From NCBI GenBank assembly GCA_037043235.1, contig JAWRVZ010000096.1, positions 992,001-1,056,000 of the forward strand: DNA of 64,000 nucleotides. Direction: 5' to 3'. The position numbers and the translations under genes were made by a program. This DNA comes from Rhodeus uyekii. Its lineage: Eukaryota; Chordata; Actinopteri; Cypriniformes; Acheilognathidae. Position 1 is the stretch's first letter, and each line of letters starts with the position of its first letter. Of this stretch, positions 47,886-60,559 are shown piece by piece. The notes under the pieces are model-generated. The model was not told where the DNA came from. It saw only the letters and a program-made list of their open reading frames with translations, and did no database searches.

Positions 47886-49917
47886 ATTAAATGGGTAAGT
47901 TGTTATAATGACTATTAATTGTCAGATTCTCATTATAAGGCCTATATGTAAATACACAACCATGAAGCACAAAATGATTAATAAAACAGCATAATTGTTT
48001 TGGCAAAAATAAATCGTATTTAATGAATTTAGTTCAAAACAACCAAGTAACAATGATTTAAACGTGACAGCTTGATCTGAAATGCATGAAAAATACCCTT
48101 GCAGTTCAATTATTTATCCAAAATAATATTAGGCCTACTTTAAAGGATAAAATGCACCTTTACATTTTTTTTATTTTAGACACTTTTGAACTAGATGTTT
48201 GTAACTAACAACTCGTTCCTATATTTCAGAGCCACTGGTATAAAACGGCTTGTGTTTCGCATAAATCTGCAGGTGTGCCTCTGATTGTGTTGATCACAGT
48301 TGATGTCACTCTTCGCTGCAAGAGTTCGGGTTTTACTGCCTCTGACTCATTTTAGACTGTCTTTCAGAACTCAAAACAGACCTGCATCGAGCGGAGGCAC
48401 ATGCTGTGCCTTACCTGTGCCAACACACACACCTGCTCTAACCTCACGCTTACACACCTTCACACACGGTCCATGTCTCTGAGGTTATACACGAGAGTGT
48501 GTCAGACACAATAAACGACTGCGTATGTGTGTGGGTCAGCTGTCTCTTGCCTTTACCCATGCTGACATGTCCTCACGATAGTGTGTTTTAGCAGGATTCT
48601 CCACCTCCCTCAACGTCTGTCATGTTGGTATTTATCACATTTTTACTCTGATTCGAGGCCTTCCTCCTTCCCCTTTAAAACAAATGATTCTCTTTGTCTC
48701 TACTTCTCTTTTATTGTCATAGTGTCTTTCTCCTATAAGGGGCAGAATCTGCCCTCACGTCTGTCTTCATTATGCGGTTTCAGGGTCACGGTGGGTCACA
48801 CCCGCAGGGAGGGTCACGGACGCGCAGCGGGCAAAACCAACAAAACCCCAAATCTCTCTCATTAAACCTGGTGCACACACCATAAACCTGCAGATAAAAA
48901 CACACAATTTGGCCCAGAAACAATAGCAAATGTATTGTAGAACAAGGCATAATTATTCATTCATCTAAAGAAGTAAATAAATAATATTTTCAGTAATTAG
49001 TAATTCATTAATTAATAGGTGCTTCAGTTAATTAATTATAGGTTAAAATGATGTGCTTCAAATGATTAATTATGGATTAAATCTTGCAAATATTCCATAT
49101 CTACCAAATATTTAATTTCACATTTTTCTTTTTCATTTGATAAAAGCAATTTAATTTGTGATATTTGATCTTTCATGTTTCATATTTATTTTTGTATTTA
49201 TTAATAAAAATAATACATATAAGTACCATCATAATTAAATATAAACCATTATATATAAGTCATACAATAATAATACTAGTAATAAATTATTATTTGTATT
49301 AGCTTTTTAAGAAGAAATTTCATTAGAAAAAACAGTCATTTCCAAGTTTGTCAAGACATTTATGGATTTGATATTTCTTAGAAAGTGAAGCTGGATGGGT
49401 CTCACACTTAATACTTACACTTTTTTAATTAAATCTAATATTTCATCATAACCTTTTTGTTTTCACTAGCTGGGTTGTCTCTAAAAATACACATTTATAA
49501 ACAATATCATGCTTTAATAATATCGAGATTTTAAAGAGAATTTGTCATAAATATCCCAGCTGTTCCTGAAAAGCGAGGTAGCCTATATGAATTGAAACGG
49601 GTGTGTTTTTATTTCGTTTTCTCTTTCAGTAAAACCCCAGTCGGGGAGTTTTATTCCTCCGGTTTTGGCCATCTCATAAAATGATCTCATTTACCGCACG
49701 GATTTTGATATCACACGATATTACTATCTTGCTTTTCGATTAAACCTGTTTCTTAATAATATAACAATATCTTTTTTAATCTAGACAAATCAATCCGGTT
49801 GTTAGGAGTTATTTTTAAAGCGCTGGATTTGAATTCGTCTTTCATGCAGAACCTGTTTTGAAAATCAGTTCCTCTTTTCCTCTAAATAACCCGATAAATG
49901 AGAATGGATTCGACATC
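47886..49917 (+). other. nfix intron 1, non-coding
   Basis: 48250-48880 is GC-balanced with CA runs. 48900-49450 is extremely AT-rich. No gene. Confidence 0.4.
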
Positions 49918-50026
<109 letters not shown>

Positions 50027-50854
50027 TATAAACCAAAGTGTTTTAACAGAAAGCATCCGAAAGGAATTATGAATGTCTAATATCTGAGACTCTTTTGCGG
50101 ATTCTTGAAAAAGAGTGTTTTTGTTTTAGGCTTCCAGTATTTATGAATTTGTTTTTTGTTTTTCTCTTTATTGTTGCGCCAGCTCAGAAAATCTATAGAG
50201 CAATGATCACATTTTCTTTATTATAGTGCAACTTTACCAATTTGACAGCAAAGCTCTCCATTTAAAAACATATTTTATTGGTATGTGTACAATAAAATGT
50301 ATAATTTAGTTAATAACAACATGAATCAGGTGAATCAAAGTTTTTGATTAGGAAAAGATTGATAGGCCTTACAAAAAAAGAGAAAGACTTTCGATCACTG
50401 CTTTTATTCCTCCTATCGCAGCTTGTCGTTTGATGTGCGACTTGAATATGAATTTTTAAACCGCATTTGCTTTAACATAGTCCTATATGCCAATAATTGT
50501 GCTATTTTTGTAGTATAGCCCACATTAGCTATTCAAAAGTGTGCGTGCTTGGAAGATCAAGTCATTTTTCTCCGCCAAACTGATTTTTTTTCTTCTTCAT
50601 TGATTGGAAGGTGCTTGTGTGTGTGTGTGTGTGTGTTTTATTTTTGTTATTATTAATTGATTTTACCGTCAGTGACAAACTAACACAAATGATTCTCTGG
50701 CGCCCGACAGCAAACATGGTTTCCAGCTCGTTCATTTCCACCCGACTGATGCCTGGCACACACTTGAGAGATGATGTATGCTCTCTTTTAAACATTAATA
50801 TTGTAGGAACAGGCGAAAGGGGGGGAACAAAATAACATAGCGATTATTTTTAAT

Positions 50855-50935
50855 TGAGCTGGCGGGAATCTCGCGCGGCTCAAAATGGCGGCCGTCTCGC
50901 GCACGTGCCGCTGATGTTACCGGGCAAAACGTTGA
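50855..50935. promoter_or_regulatory. Compact CpG promoter-like cluster in nfix intron 1
   Basis: About 80 bp combine GGCGGGAA (E2F-like), TCTCGCGCGG, AAAATGGCGGC (a YY1-type site), TCTCGCGCACGTGC (TCTCGCG plus an E-box) in otherwise AT-rich DNA. The ATG at 50885 has a good context but its frame closes after nine codons (MAAVSRTCR). This is the motif set of TATA-less housekeeping promoters. It may start a lncRNA, mark an enhancer, or be a transposon-borne promoter. Confidence 0.4.
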
Positions 50936-51707
50936 GAAACGAAGTGACTAAACGTTAAACGCTGCTTTATAAACTGGAATAACAGTGTTTCAGTGTTTAC
51001 CTGACTTCGTTGAGGAGAAAAATCGCCTCGTGGTAGGATTTTAGATGAGAAACCAGGCCAGGATGTGTGTGGTTTTGGATAGGTAGGGTTGAAAATAATG
51101 ATGAACTGTGATGGTTTTGCCGCCTGTTTTTTTATTTTTATTAACACTTGATTGCTAGTTAATTTTTTGTTGTTGGTGAACATCTTTTTGTTTTGTTGGT
51201 TGACAAAGCTCATTGAAAGCGACCACAGGCTCAGACATTAAATAAAGACGAAACATCAATCTTGCCTTTATAAAACGGTCACGAAAACAAAATGCACAGA
51301 TGTTCAATAAATAGCTTTATTTATAAGAACAAACTGTTCTTCTGCCAAGTAATATAGTTCATTAGCCTAATAACTGTTGGGTGTTCACAATAGCAACTGT
51401 CCATCGTTCACTGAATATTTAGACATTATTAAAATGTTTTTGTTTTCAAAGATTATTTGTGATTTATTTAATTCTTTCTTTGGGAGGAATAACATCTGGC
51501 CTGCCTTGCACCTTGTGTTTATGAGCTGTGGAAAATATAAACCCCTTATGGATATTATTGATTTATAATACAGTATTTTAGTACACAAGTAAAGTAAAAA
51601 TCTAGTTTTTGTGTAGTGATGAATAAGAGGCACAGTGTCTCTTCTGTGCTCAGTCTGTCCTATTCTGTAGCTGTTTAAACTTAAATACTGAAATGAAAAA
51701 CTATTTT

Positions 51708-51949
51708 GGTCACACTTTACCTTAGGGTATGTTAGGAACTTTTGCCTTAAGAAACTCCTAATTACTGCTTATTAATAGTAAATTAAGCCATTGTTAAGTT
51801 TAGGTATTGAATAGGCGATTATGGATGTAGAATATTTTATAGAATTAGTCATTAATATGTACTTTATAAGTACTAATAAACAGCCAATATTTAAGTAAAA
51901 TTCATGATGATAAGCAACTGGTTCACAGTGAGACTTATAAAGTGTTACC
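51708..51949. repeat. Small TIR element (GGTCACACTTTACCTTA)
   Basis: Left GGTCACACTTTACCTTA and right TATAAAGTGTTACC are inverted relatives, 242 bp apart, around an AT-rich interior. A MITE-like element. Confidence 0.6.
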
Positions 51950-53079
51950 AAGCACTTATAGCAGTTCAATTTTAATGATAATATTTGAATTTTAATTAAT
52001 AGGCTTACTATTTAGTTGTTATTTCAAAGAGTAATGCAATGTTTTAGGTTTGTGAAATGCTTTATTTTGATCTCTTCCCGGACCCTGCTATACTATAGAA
52101 TGAGTGTTTGTGCTTTAGGCAAGTGAATTTTCAAATGCACATGTTGCTCAGGACCTAATTATCTCATACCCGCACTGGTAGGAAGCCATTAAGGACTGCG
52201 TTTCAAACAGAGAAGGGATTGTTTGAAATAAAGGTGCTGCTTTTATTGAATCAAATGCATTCATAAACAAATTCTGCTCTCCTCTGGTTGTGTGCTTCAA
52301 TTAGCATCTTATTAGAGACCTCAAGCAGGTGTTGGTTTTGACACGTAGGCTCGGATTTGAAAGAGGAAACACTAATGAAGAGTTTTACTGCGACGGGAGA
52401 GCGTTATCGCCATACATCCGTCCAATGAGGTTTCCTTGGTCTCTCATTTAAGAGATATTTGCATATGTTTGCTAATCCAGCATTTCAAATCAATTTCCTC
52501 GTTAGTTTTTTGTAACAAGAACAGCGTCCAAGCAGTCAATCAGTGATCTTTTTCTTGTGAGTAGAACATCAACAAGAATTGATCAGCAGCTCCGTCTACG
52601 TCTCGTTTAGGTTTCAGATGTGGATATCTTTAGCAGTCTCTGCTTTGCTTTATGCTTTAAGCAGCTGTTGTTTTATAGGCCTATTCTTTTTGATTGCATG
52701 ATTAAAGTGTTCCCAAAACTCAGATAGAAGATTATGATTACACGTGGGGTGGAGGCACACAGTATTTGCACTCGGTTAAATCAGTATTGACAAATGAAAA
52801 GGGTTTTAGATCATTCATTTGGCAGATTTCTTATGCATAATCAAATTTGTGCACTTTGACTAGTCTAGGAACTTATTGACGAATCTTATCGAATTTGTTG
52901 CCGATCGTACTCCTCAAAACATTTCTGAATATGGCTAATGGGAGATATTCCGAACTTCTGGTATAATTGTATTTTTTGCAGCAAACTTGTTTTACTCGTC
53001 CCAAACAAGTTTTGCAAAGTTTTCGCAACTACTCGTCTCGGTCAGATATGCTTCATTGAGCTCCTTGTGTTGGGTGTTT
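51950..53079 (+). other. nfix intron 1, region before leader B
   Basis: 52270-52530 (CAATTAGCATCTTATTAGAG, GAGATATTTGCATATGTTTG) looks like a homeobox/POU-rich regulatory candidate. No gene. Confidence 0.4.
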
Positions 53080-54402
53080 TCTCAGACAAACACAGCATAT
53101 GTTTGTTTTAAATTAGAGATGCACATGGGGAGCGCGGGGTGCGCGGTCGCTTTCGTCTTTGTCTCGGCCGCTAAATCCACAAGCAGCTGCCGGCTGCAGG
53201 GTCTGCTGGGAGTTTCGGAGAGAGAGAGCCGTGCGCTTTCTCCCATCCGCCTGTGCCAAGGTGGCATTACGCAAGCCGGGGAGAGGAGAGGGGAGGTGGA
53301 GGGGAGGGTCTGGTAGAGCCACGGCGCTGGTCAACCCGGACTTAAGAACACAGTTGGCATGACAAGCTTGACGGGATGCTGAACTTTGTCTCGGTGGTGG
53401 ATCGGAACTTGTCAAACTGGCAAATTGTGCACCATCGGACTGGACTGGGTGCTCTCGCTTGCTCGCTCACTCGCTCTCTCTCGTTCTGCCACCAGCCCCC
53501 CACCCCCCTCCTCCGCTCCTCTCTTTCCCCTCCCTTTCAGCTCTTCAAGCTAACGTATTGGCTGAGCTACAGGCATCTTGTTGCCAAATAGGTGGGCCCT
53601 ATACTCTTGTTGGCAAAGACTCAGGCAATGGTTAAGGAAAGAACGCGGAGAGAGGACGAGAGAGAGAGCGAGCGATCGAGAGAGAGAGAGTTGGAGAGAA
53701 AAGGAGTAAAAAAAGCAGCAGCACTTGGGTTTGCCAGCGGTCCTGCGAGCTCGTCCAACATTGATTCGGTTCTGTTTTTTTTCCTGCCTGTATTCTGTGC
53801 TTTGCATTAGCCAGCTCCCCCCACCCCCCTTCGTGGCAGGAGTGTGCATGCATGTGCGCGCGTGTGCGCCGCGCTCTCTGAGTTTTCTGCCGGATCCAAA
53901 GATCTAAGAAAACACTCATTGCTCTTTGCCAAGGATTTTTTTCCCGGCATTGTTTAGACTTTTTTTTTGTTTGTTTGTTTGTTAATTATTTGGAAAGCAA
54001 AAGCATTTATTTTGAGTGCTGCTGCCTGTCTATTTTTTTTTTTGTAGTTTTTTTTGTGTGTACACACCTTTATTTTGTTTATTTTTAAATTATTATTATT
54101 ATTATTATTTTGCAGCAATTTTCCCATCTTTTTTTGTTTATTTTTTTAACCTGGAACCATTTGCAGCAAAAGCAAAGCAAAAGAAAATTTCCAGATCTTT
54201 GAAATTAACTTCTTTCCGCCGGCAATTGGAGTGTCTCCAGTCTTCTTTCCTTTTTACCCAAGTTTTTTTTTTTTGTCGCCAATTCTTCGTCCTTGCCAAG
54301 CCAGCAGTTGTTGTTTCGGCGTGAGTGGCAAAGAACTGGTGCGGGTGGATTTTTTTTTTTTCTATCCTGAACGGCGTGCCAAATTTATGATGAGAGTGCA
54401 AA
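53080..54402 (+). promoter_or_regulatory. GC-rich leader/promoter B next to exon 2
   Basis: GC-rich DNA at 53100-53900, then T-rich and CpG-bearing sequence to 54400, lies 0.9 kb upstream of exon 2. It contains GA/GC runs (53640-53700), many TTGGCA or TGCCAA half-sites and long T tracts. Two possible donors end it: GGC|GTGAGT at 54320, which matches the donor consensus well, and ATG|GTAACT at 54405. No convincing protein is encoded. It is best read as a promoter plus 5' UTR for a short-intron nfix transcript. Confidence 0.5.
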
Positions 54403-54405
54403 ATG
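54387..54405 (+). promoter_or_regulatory. Overlapping uORF (MMRVQN...) in leader B
   Basis: ATG ATG AGA GTG CAA AAT G reads across the ATG at 54403 in a different frame. After splicing to 55287 it would continue GGA TGA and stop at 55289-55291, just past the main start. It would compete with M-DEFHPF initiation if the 54405 donor is used. Confidence 0.35.
54403..54405 (+). CDS. nfix: Candidate nfix alternative first coding exon: ATG before a GTAACT donor
   Basis: AAAATG is followed by GTAACT. In phase 0 it would join exon 2 as M-DEFHPF with A at -3 and G at +4. The donor is weaker than GTGAGT at 54321. If that earlier donor is used, no ATG is supplied and translation would have to start inside exon 2, for example at Met48. 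An overlapping ATG pair at 54387 and 54390 is in another frame. Confidence 0.4.
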
Positions 54406-55286
54406 GTAACTACCAGCCTTTCTCTCTCTTTCTGCTCCTGTCTGCAGTGTGCTTTTCATGGCGCTATTTGCCTTCTCGATGGTTGAAATGTGAACATGCC
54501 TGGATTTCCGCAGCACAGCAGCCCGCAGAAAGCTTTTGATGGCAGGTCTTGAAGGGACGCAGTTTAACCGCGGTCTTGTTGTGGCGAGAGTTGGCGGAGA
54601 GGGTCTGGGGCACGGCGGGCCTGGCACTGGGGCACCGTGGCGCGGTTTAGGCTTTGTCACTGAGCGTTGTGTGGTGAAGGTATTATTGGAGAGCTGAATG
54701 AGTCTTCCGTTGCCGTGGGGATCGCCAAGCTTTTCTTGGCCTGACTTGAGCTAAAGAAGCTGCTTTCTGTCAATTTGCAGAACCCTGGAATTCCTGCACT
54801 GCTTCTGCATTGTTTTTTAGCTTGCAATTTACTAAAGTATTTTATTTATCTAGAATAACTGTGTCTCTGAGCTTAAGAGGATTTTAATGCCTGCTTATGT
54901 GAAGAAAGAAATCAATTGAAAATCTTTGCAATGGACTAAATTGATTTCTACACTTTAAAAATCCTTTTCTCAATCTTTTTCAAGTAAAAACGTCCTTAAA
55001 ACAGGATAAATGTACTTGAGGAACAAAATTGACTAACATAAGAAAATATCGTCTGCTTTTGCTAAATATATATACTCTCTCAAATGTGTGAGCTTTCTGT
55101 TTAAAACCCAATAATTGATCTCAAATGAAATTCAGGATGCATTCTTTAGTATTTGCTTTATTTTTCTTTTTAAGGACGTTTAGATCTTTTTTTTTTACTG
55201 TAAAGGCAGGATTCATTTATTGAAAATCTGTTCTCTAAAGTTTTCTCCTTTGTCTTCAGCTCTGAAATTCTTTTTTTTCCCACCAG
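54406..55286 (+). other. Short intron between leader B and nfix exon 2
   Basis: Holds GC-rich sequence to 54660 and then AT-rich DNA ending in a polypyrimidine tract and the exon 2 acceptor at 55285-55286. Confidence 0.6.
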
Positions 55287-55818
55287 GATGAATTTCATCC
55301 CTTCATCGAGGCTTTGCTGCCACACGTCCGAGCGTTCTCCTACACCTGGTTCAACCTCCAGGCCCGCAAGCGCAAGTACTTCAAGAAGCACGAGAAGCGC
55401 ATGACGAAGGACGAGGAGCGCGCCGTCAAAGACGAACTCCTGGGCGAGAAGCCCGAGATCAAGCAGAAGTGGGCGTCCCGTCTGCTCGCCAAGCTCCGCA
55501 AAGACATCCGACCGGAGTTCCGCGAGGACTTCGTGCTCACCATCACGGGGAAGAAGCCGCCGTGCTGCGTGCTGTCCAACCCCGACCAGAAGGGCAAGAT
55601 CCGCCGCATCGACTGCCTCCGGCAAGCGGACAAGGTCTGGCGCCTGGACCTGGTGATGGTTATCCTGTTCAAGGGAAGCCCGCTGGAGAGCACGGATGGA
55701 GAGAGGCTGGTCAAGTCGCCGCAGTGCTCCAACCACGGCCTCTGCGTGCAGCCGCACCACATCGGCGTGTCCGTGAAGGAGCTGGACCTGTATCTGGCCT
55801 ACTTCGTCCACTCACCAG
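55287..55818 (+). CDS. nfix: nfix exon 2: NFI DNA-binding and dimerisation domain
   Basis: The exon starts after a polypyrimidine tract and CACCAG and ends at CCAG|GTGAGT. Its 532 nt equals the exon 2 length I recall for NFI genes; it opens in phase 0 and leaves one extra base. It encodes residues 10-186: the NFI pre-N segment (DEFHPFIEALLPHVRAF) and then the SMAD MH1-like domain. C103, C156, C162 and H167 match the zinc-binding CCCH set known for the family. NFIX is favoured over NFIA, NFIB and NFIC by AFSYTW, EKPEIKQK and FVLTITGKKPPCC. The protein is a nuclear dimer that binds TTGGC(N5)GCCAA. Oddities are T49 in place of the usual Ser, S140 in FKGSPLEST where I recall Ile, and H159 in SNHGLC where I recall Pro. 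The transactivation domain is encoded beyond the window. A one-to-two-base register error is unlikely given the intact frame. Confidence 0.97.
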
Positions 55819-58800
55819 GTGAGTCACCACGCTACACGACTCGTTTCAGGAAACACGGTCCGGTTCAGTTCCGGGCTGGAGTCCAAAAACACACTCGAAT
55901 GCAAATGTATGCAAATACAGCCTTTGTTGTGTTTATTTCTTTGTGTTTTCAGCTTGGTGTTCTCATCATTTCTGTGAAATTAGAAAAAAATGACGACTTT
56001 TTGCTTGACTTTTTGTGTGTGAACTGGTTTACGGGTCACGCATGTTGTAGTGTGTAACATAATGCAACCATGTCTCTGATAGTTGTGTGTCTCTGTGTGT
56101 AAATGTCAGATTGTTTGTCGTGGCACTGACAGCTGGCCTTTTCCCAGCTGGTGTGAAGGCCACACACACACACACACACAGGTCAGTTACACTGCTGCCT
56201 TTAAATACACACACCTATAATCAGAAGGATGGCATTCTCATAAACACAACCTACACTTTCAATTGACATTTGCTCAGCTCTGAAAGAAATGTGAAAATTG
56301 GATATTAAAATCAGACCATTGGAATTAAAAATATTCATGATAAAGAGAGTAGAGATATAGATGCATAAAAAGTAAAAACTGGAATGTTTTTCCAGGTGTG
56401 TATTATTTTTATAATAATAACGAACAAGATTAGTAACACGTTAATTGTTAATTATAATGCATTTTATTCAGTTTGTTTTATGCCAATTTTATTTAAATGA
56501 GTGTTATTTGTTCGGGCTGTGTTTTGGTTGCATTTGCAAGTATTGATTTGTCAGATGCACCATGCGTCGGTTCCTTGGAAAACAGAAATGGACACTCGCA
56601 AACGGCTCAATATTATATCTGCAGCTATTTGCAGGCAGCTCAGATATTTAGCTATTATCTGTGCACTCAGAGTGTGTGAACAGGCAACATTTGACGACGG
56701 TTTTCGCCTTTGTTGTGACACAGAGCCATAATTCTGTTTGTTGGCAGGGGCTCTGAAAGAGATTTTGTTGCCCATGCCGAGTTTCCCTTTTGCTCCGTGT
56801 GGAACTCAGCGTCAGTTAGCCGGTTCACCATGCCGTTCTTTTCCTGTTTAACGGTATGCCAGGACTCGGATTATCTCCTGCTGACCCGGCCGAATCTCCT
56901 CTTATTCCGGCTCATTGTTTCCGGCCACATCTGCTTTACCACATCAACGCTGATGGAATCGAACTGCACCGTTGGTTCATTCTCCTTAAAGACTGACAGA
57001 CTCTGTTTGACGTAGTTTGTATTTTCTAAAGATTACTCTCGAAGCAAAACATTTGCATTTATTTTTCAACTGCACTTTTAAATGTCTAGAGCAAAGCTGC
57101 AGGAGCGCCTGCCAAAAACCAGGCCTGGTTTAGATCACTTCTGCTTTTGCTGTCTCGAAAAATCAGCGTTTACATTTCGGCCTCGGCGTTCGAACAACAA
57201 CACGTAGTGTGATGTTTGCGCGCTGTGCTAGAAAGCGTGGTTTGTGTATAATTTACACTTCAGGTCCTGTTTCGCCGCTGCACGCCGGATGGACAAGCGG
57301 CCGTTTGGTGGTTTATTGAGGAGATGTGTGTCGCATCGCCCTTTGGGAGCGATTAATGACGTTAAACTCTGCCGAAACGCGCTGGTTAAATACCCAGGAG
57401 CACGATGCCGTAATTACGTCGTACGCCGGCTGTATTAATGATGATGATGAATGGGATTTGTTGACGAGCATCTCGGATCGGCCGTCTCGCGAGCCTCTCC
57501 CCCTAAAAAAGTTTCTGTTTTTCTTCTGTGTTTGTCAGAATGATGGATGCTTTCTCTCGGGTTAGTCATCTCTGGAGCTCACCACATCATGCGGCTTCCA
57601 TTATCGCGCAGTCATGATAAAAACATCTCCTCTCTAATCGAGCTGTGTCCAGCTCAGACAGCCGATAAAACGCCGGCCGCTGAGCCAAGTTCTGGAGTCA
57701 GACGACAGCTATACAGCGCTGTGTTGTAAAGGCGAGAGAGAGCGCTGGATGCTGAAAGGAGGGGAACTAATGGTGGCCTTTTCCTTTCAGAAAAGGAAAT
57801 GGATGTATGTAGTCGAATGACAATAGACTCTTAAAGTGCGGTCAAGCGTTAAATCACTTGTTTCACAGCGAATCATCCATTCAGGATCGTTTCCACAGCT
57901 TTAGAGGTGTTGGAGGTAGCAGAGAGGTGTTGCGATTCTAGCGGGAGTTAAAAATAAAGACGTGTTTTGTGCTGTGGATGTGTGTTGACTGCGTTTAAAT
58001 TAATCAGTGATTTTTAGGGGCTTTTTTTTAGTACGAAAGCATTAGGATTGGTTGCTGTCAGACCTTTGGGCAGCTGCGTTCCTTCTTGGCTGGTAAACAA
58101 GGTTTGGTGGAACAGATTCCCGCCGCTCCAGGCTTTCTTTGAGGCCCGTAACCAGACCGAAAGCCACTCGCACTGACCACTGACGCACCGCTTTGCTCTC
58201 CTTCACGTTTGATTTGATTTGATTTGATTTGGAGTCTTTTCCAGTAATGTGATGGTGTTACTTGGATGAGATTCAGGAAGCTGGTTTTCCTGTGTTTATT
58301 GTGTTTGTGAGAGAGTTTGTTTAATTACAGGTGCTGGGAAAATATTATTCGGCTTAGATTTTTTTACTTTTGTTTGGATGCTAGAAAATTGAAAAATAAG
58401 TGTATCAGTGATGGCAGGAAAAACATTTTTATAAAAAACATAATTTTCATAATATCAAATATAGTATTTAATACAACTTTTATTTTTTAATATTCATTGA
58501 ATCAAATAAACAATTGTAATGAAATGCTTTTTTATCATTTTTCTTTTATAAATGTATTTATCAATCTCATTTTTATAGGAAATCTTTTATATCTACAGCA
58601 TATTTCTATGCTGTATTTTATATTTTGAATTCGTTATAATTAAATCTTAAGCAAAATGGCATAAAACATTATTTAAATGACATTCGAGAATATTTTGATG
58701 TATTTATAATGTGATTTTTTTTATAACTTTTATTTTTTACTTTGTATTATATAGATTTATTTTTAATATTATGTAATTATCTATTCTTTATGTATGTGTG

Positions 58801-60555
58801 TAGGTAAAAATACAAGTAATAAGTTCCCTAAAGCGATTTTATATATATATATTTGATGTAAATAAGATGGGGAAAAAATTGAAGAAAAGTAGTGTGTGTG
58901 TGGTTTAGGTATTCCTACATTCCCTATATTTTCTATATTTATAAGCCATACTAAATGGTATTATTCTGAGAAAGAAAGTTTTTCTGCGATGGGTATGTTT
59001 CAGGGAAAGAATATACAGTTTTTACAGTGTTAAAATCATTATGTCAATGGAAAATCCCTATAAAACATGGAGAGATTCTAGTTGAGTTGTTTTTCCTCTG
59101 TTCTAACACTCGTGTAGCATGATCTCATCAGCAGGAGAGAAAGGCAAAAACAGCCGAATTCACAAGAATCTATAGATGAGAACAAACGGCGCAGCTGAAA
59201 TGGAAAACAGGAGAAATGTTGGAGGAGGAAACGGCTTGACGTTGCTTTTCTTTACGATCTTTCGTTTGGATAGAACGAGGTAAAACCCTGCATACTGGAC
59301 GCGTAAACGCATAAGCAGATATATTAATATTCTCTGGCAGTTAAAAAGAAATCATATCAACAATAACTACACTAAATGAATCCTCCTCCTCCTTATTAAC
59401 CATTAATTATTACTATTTGCATTGTTGCATTTGTTCAAAACGGAGAATAGAACAGCGGGCAGAGAATAAAGATGGTGCAAAATGCCAAGATGGAAACAAA
59501 AGCCGGTCTGCGAAGGGAACTTCGACTGGTGTGTGTGTTTGGCACTGCCGCACGGATCTCGGCTTTTCAAATCACGCCACATGCTCTGCCAACATCCCTC
59601 TCTCTTTCCCAGCCTCTCCTTCCATTTAACCTGCTTTTTCAGGCCCTATCCTCTGCTTTCCCCTCTCTCGCCATCTTAACACCTCTGTCATGACGCCGAC
59701 GGGAAGAACAAGCCTCTTTTCGCAGTTCCGCATAGAAATACAGCTTTCTTTCGCAGGAAGGCGACACATGCATTTCAGTTTTTTTTAAGCATTTCTCTCT
59801 CTCGCTCTCTATTTTTTTAATGATTCAGGAATTGGCCGTGGCGAACAATCCCATGCGCTGCGATAGCCGTGTTCCAAATCAAAATGGAGAGTTTGGCAGC
59901 GGCGACTTTGGCTGCCAGTTTTATGTCTGGGATGTTAGACGTGAAAAAATACCGGTTGGATAGATCATCCGGCTAATCGTGTTTAAGTACATATATTTTT
60001 GCGCAAAGTAACCTTGTACACGTCACCCGAATGGTCAAACTGTCGCCAGATGAATTAAAGTGTGTTTAAACTTCTAAAGTGTGTCAGTAGAACCGACCGA
60101 AGCTGGCATGACACGCATGACACGCATGACAAGCGGGTTTTACCAGATGAGAGTCACGGAGTTTGACATAAGCCCTTAAAGGAATGCTGTGTGTTTGCGC
60201 TCTGACGGTATTTATACATGGGTGTGTACGGCGAGCTATAAGTGACACGGCGGACGGGCTAATAGCGGCAGTCAGACTGAGCGAATAATGATTGGAAAAT
60301 GAGGGCTATTATTGAACTAGAGTAAACAGCACAGGACTCTAGTGAAAAGACCTCTTTCACCACAGCGCTGGAGTGCAGCGGCTTTCTTCTCCTCAGGGGT
60401 CCTCCTGCCGCTCTCAGAATCCGCCTTTTGTTCGCCGCAGAGACGGACAGAAAGAGAGAGAGGGGATGAAGCCGCTCCGGGACCACACTCCTTCGTTTTG
60501 TCGTGTCCACGAGTCCGTTTCTTCACTGCAACTGTAGACGCACACAAGCTAGACA
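55819..60555 (+). other. nfix intron 2, first part
   Basis: No exon 3 is recognisable. 56500-57760 and 59860-60540 are unusually GC-balanced and CpG-bearing for an intron, with short open frames on both strands but no known protein. 58440-58900 is AT-rich. (TTTGA)n lies at 58210-58230. Confidence 0.5.
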
Positions 60556-60559
60556 AAAT

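Noticed and set aside
55170..55811. 213-codon minus-strand open frame opposite exon 2
   Set aside because: It is the antisense of the conserved, GC-rich NFI exon. It has no domain and extends into the intron.
55469..55822. 117-codon plus-strand frame over exon 2
   Set aside because: Out-of-frame shadow of the NFI coding sequence.
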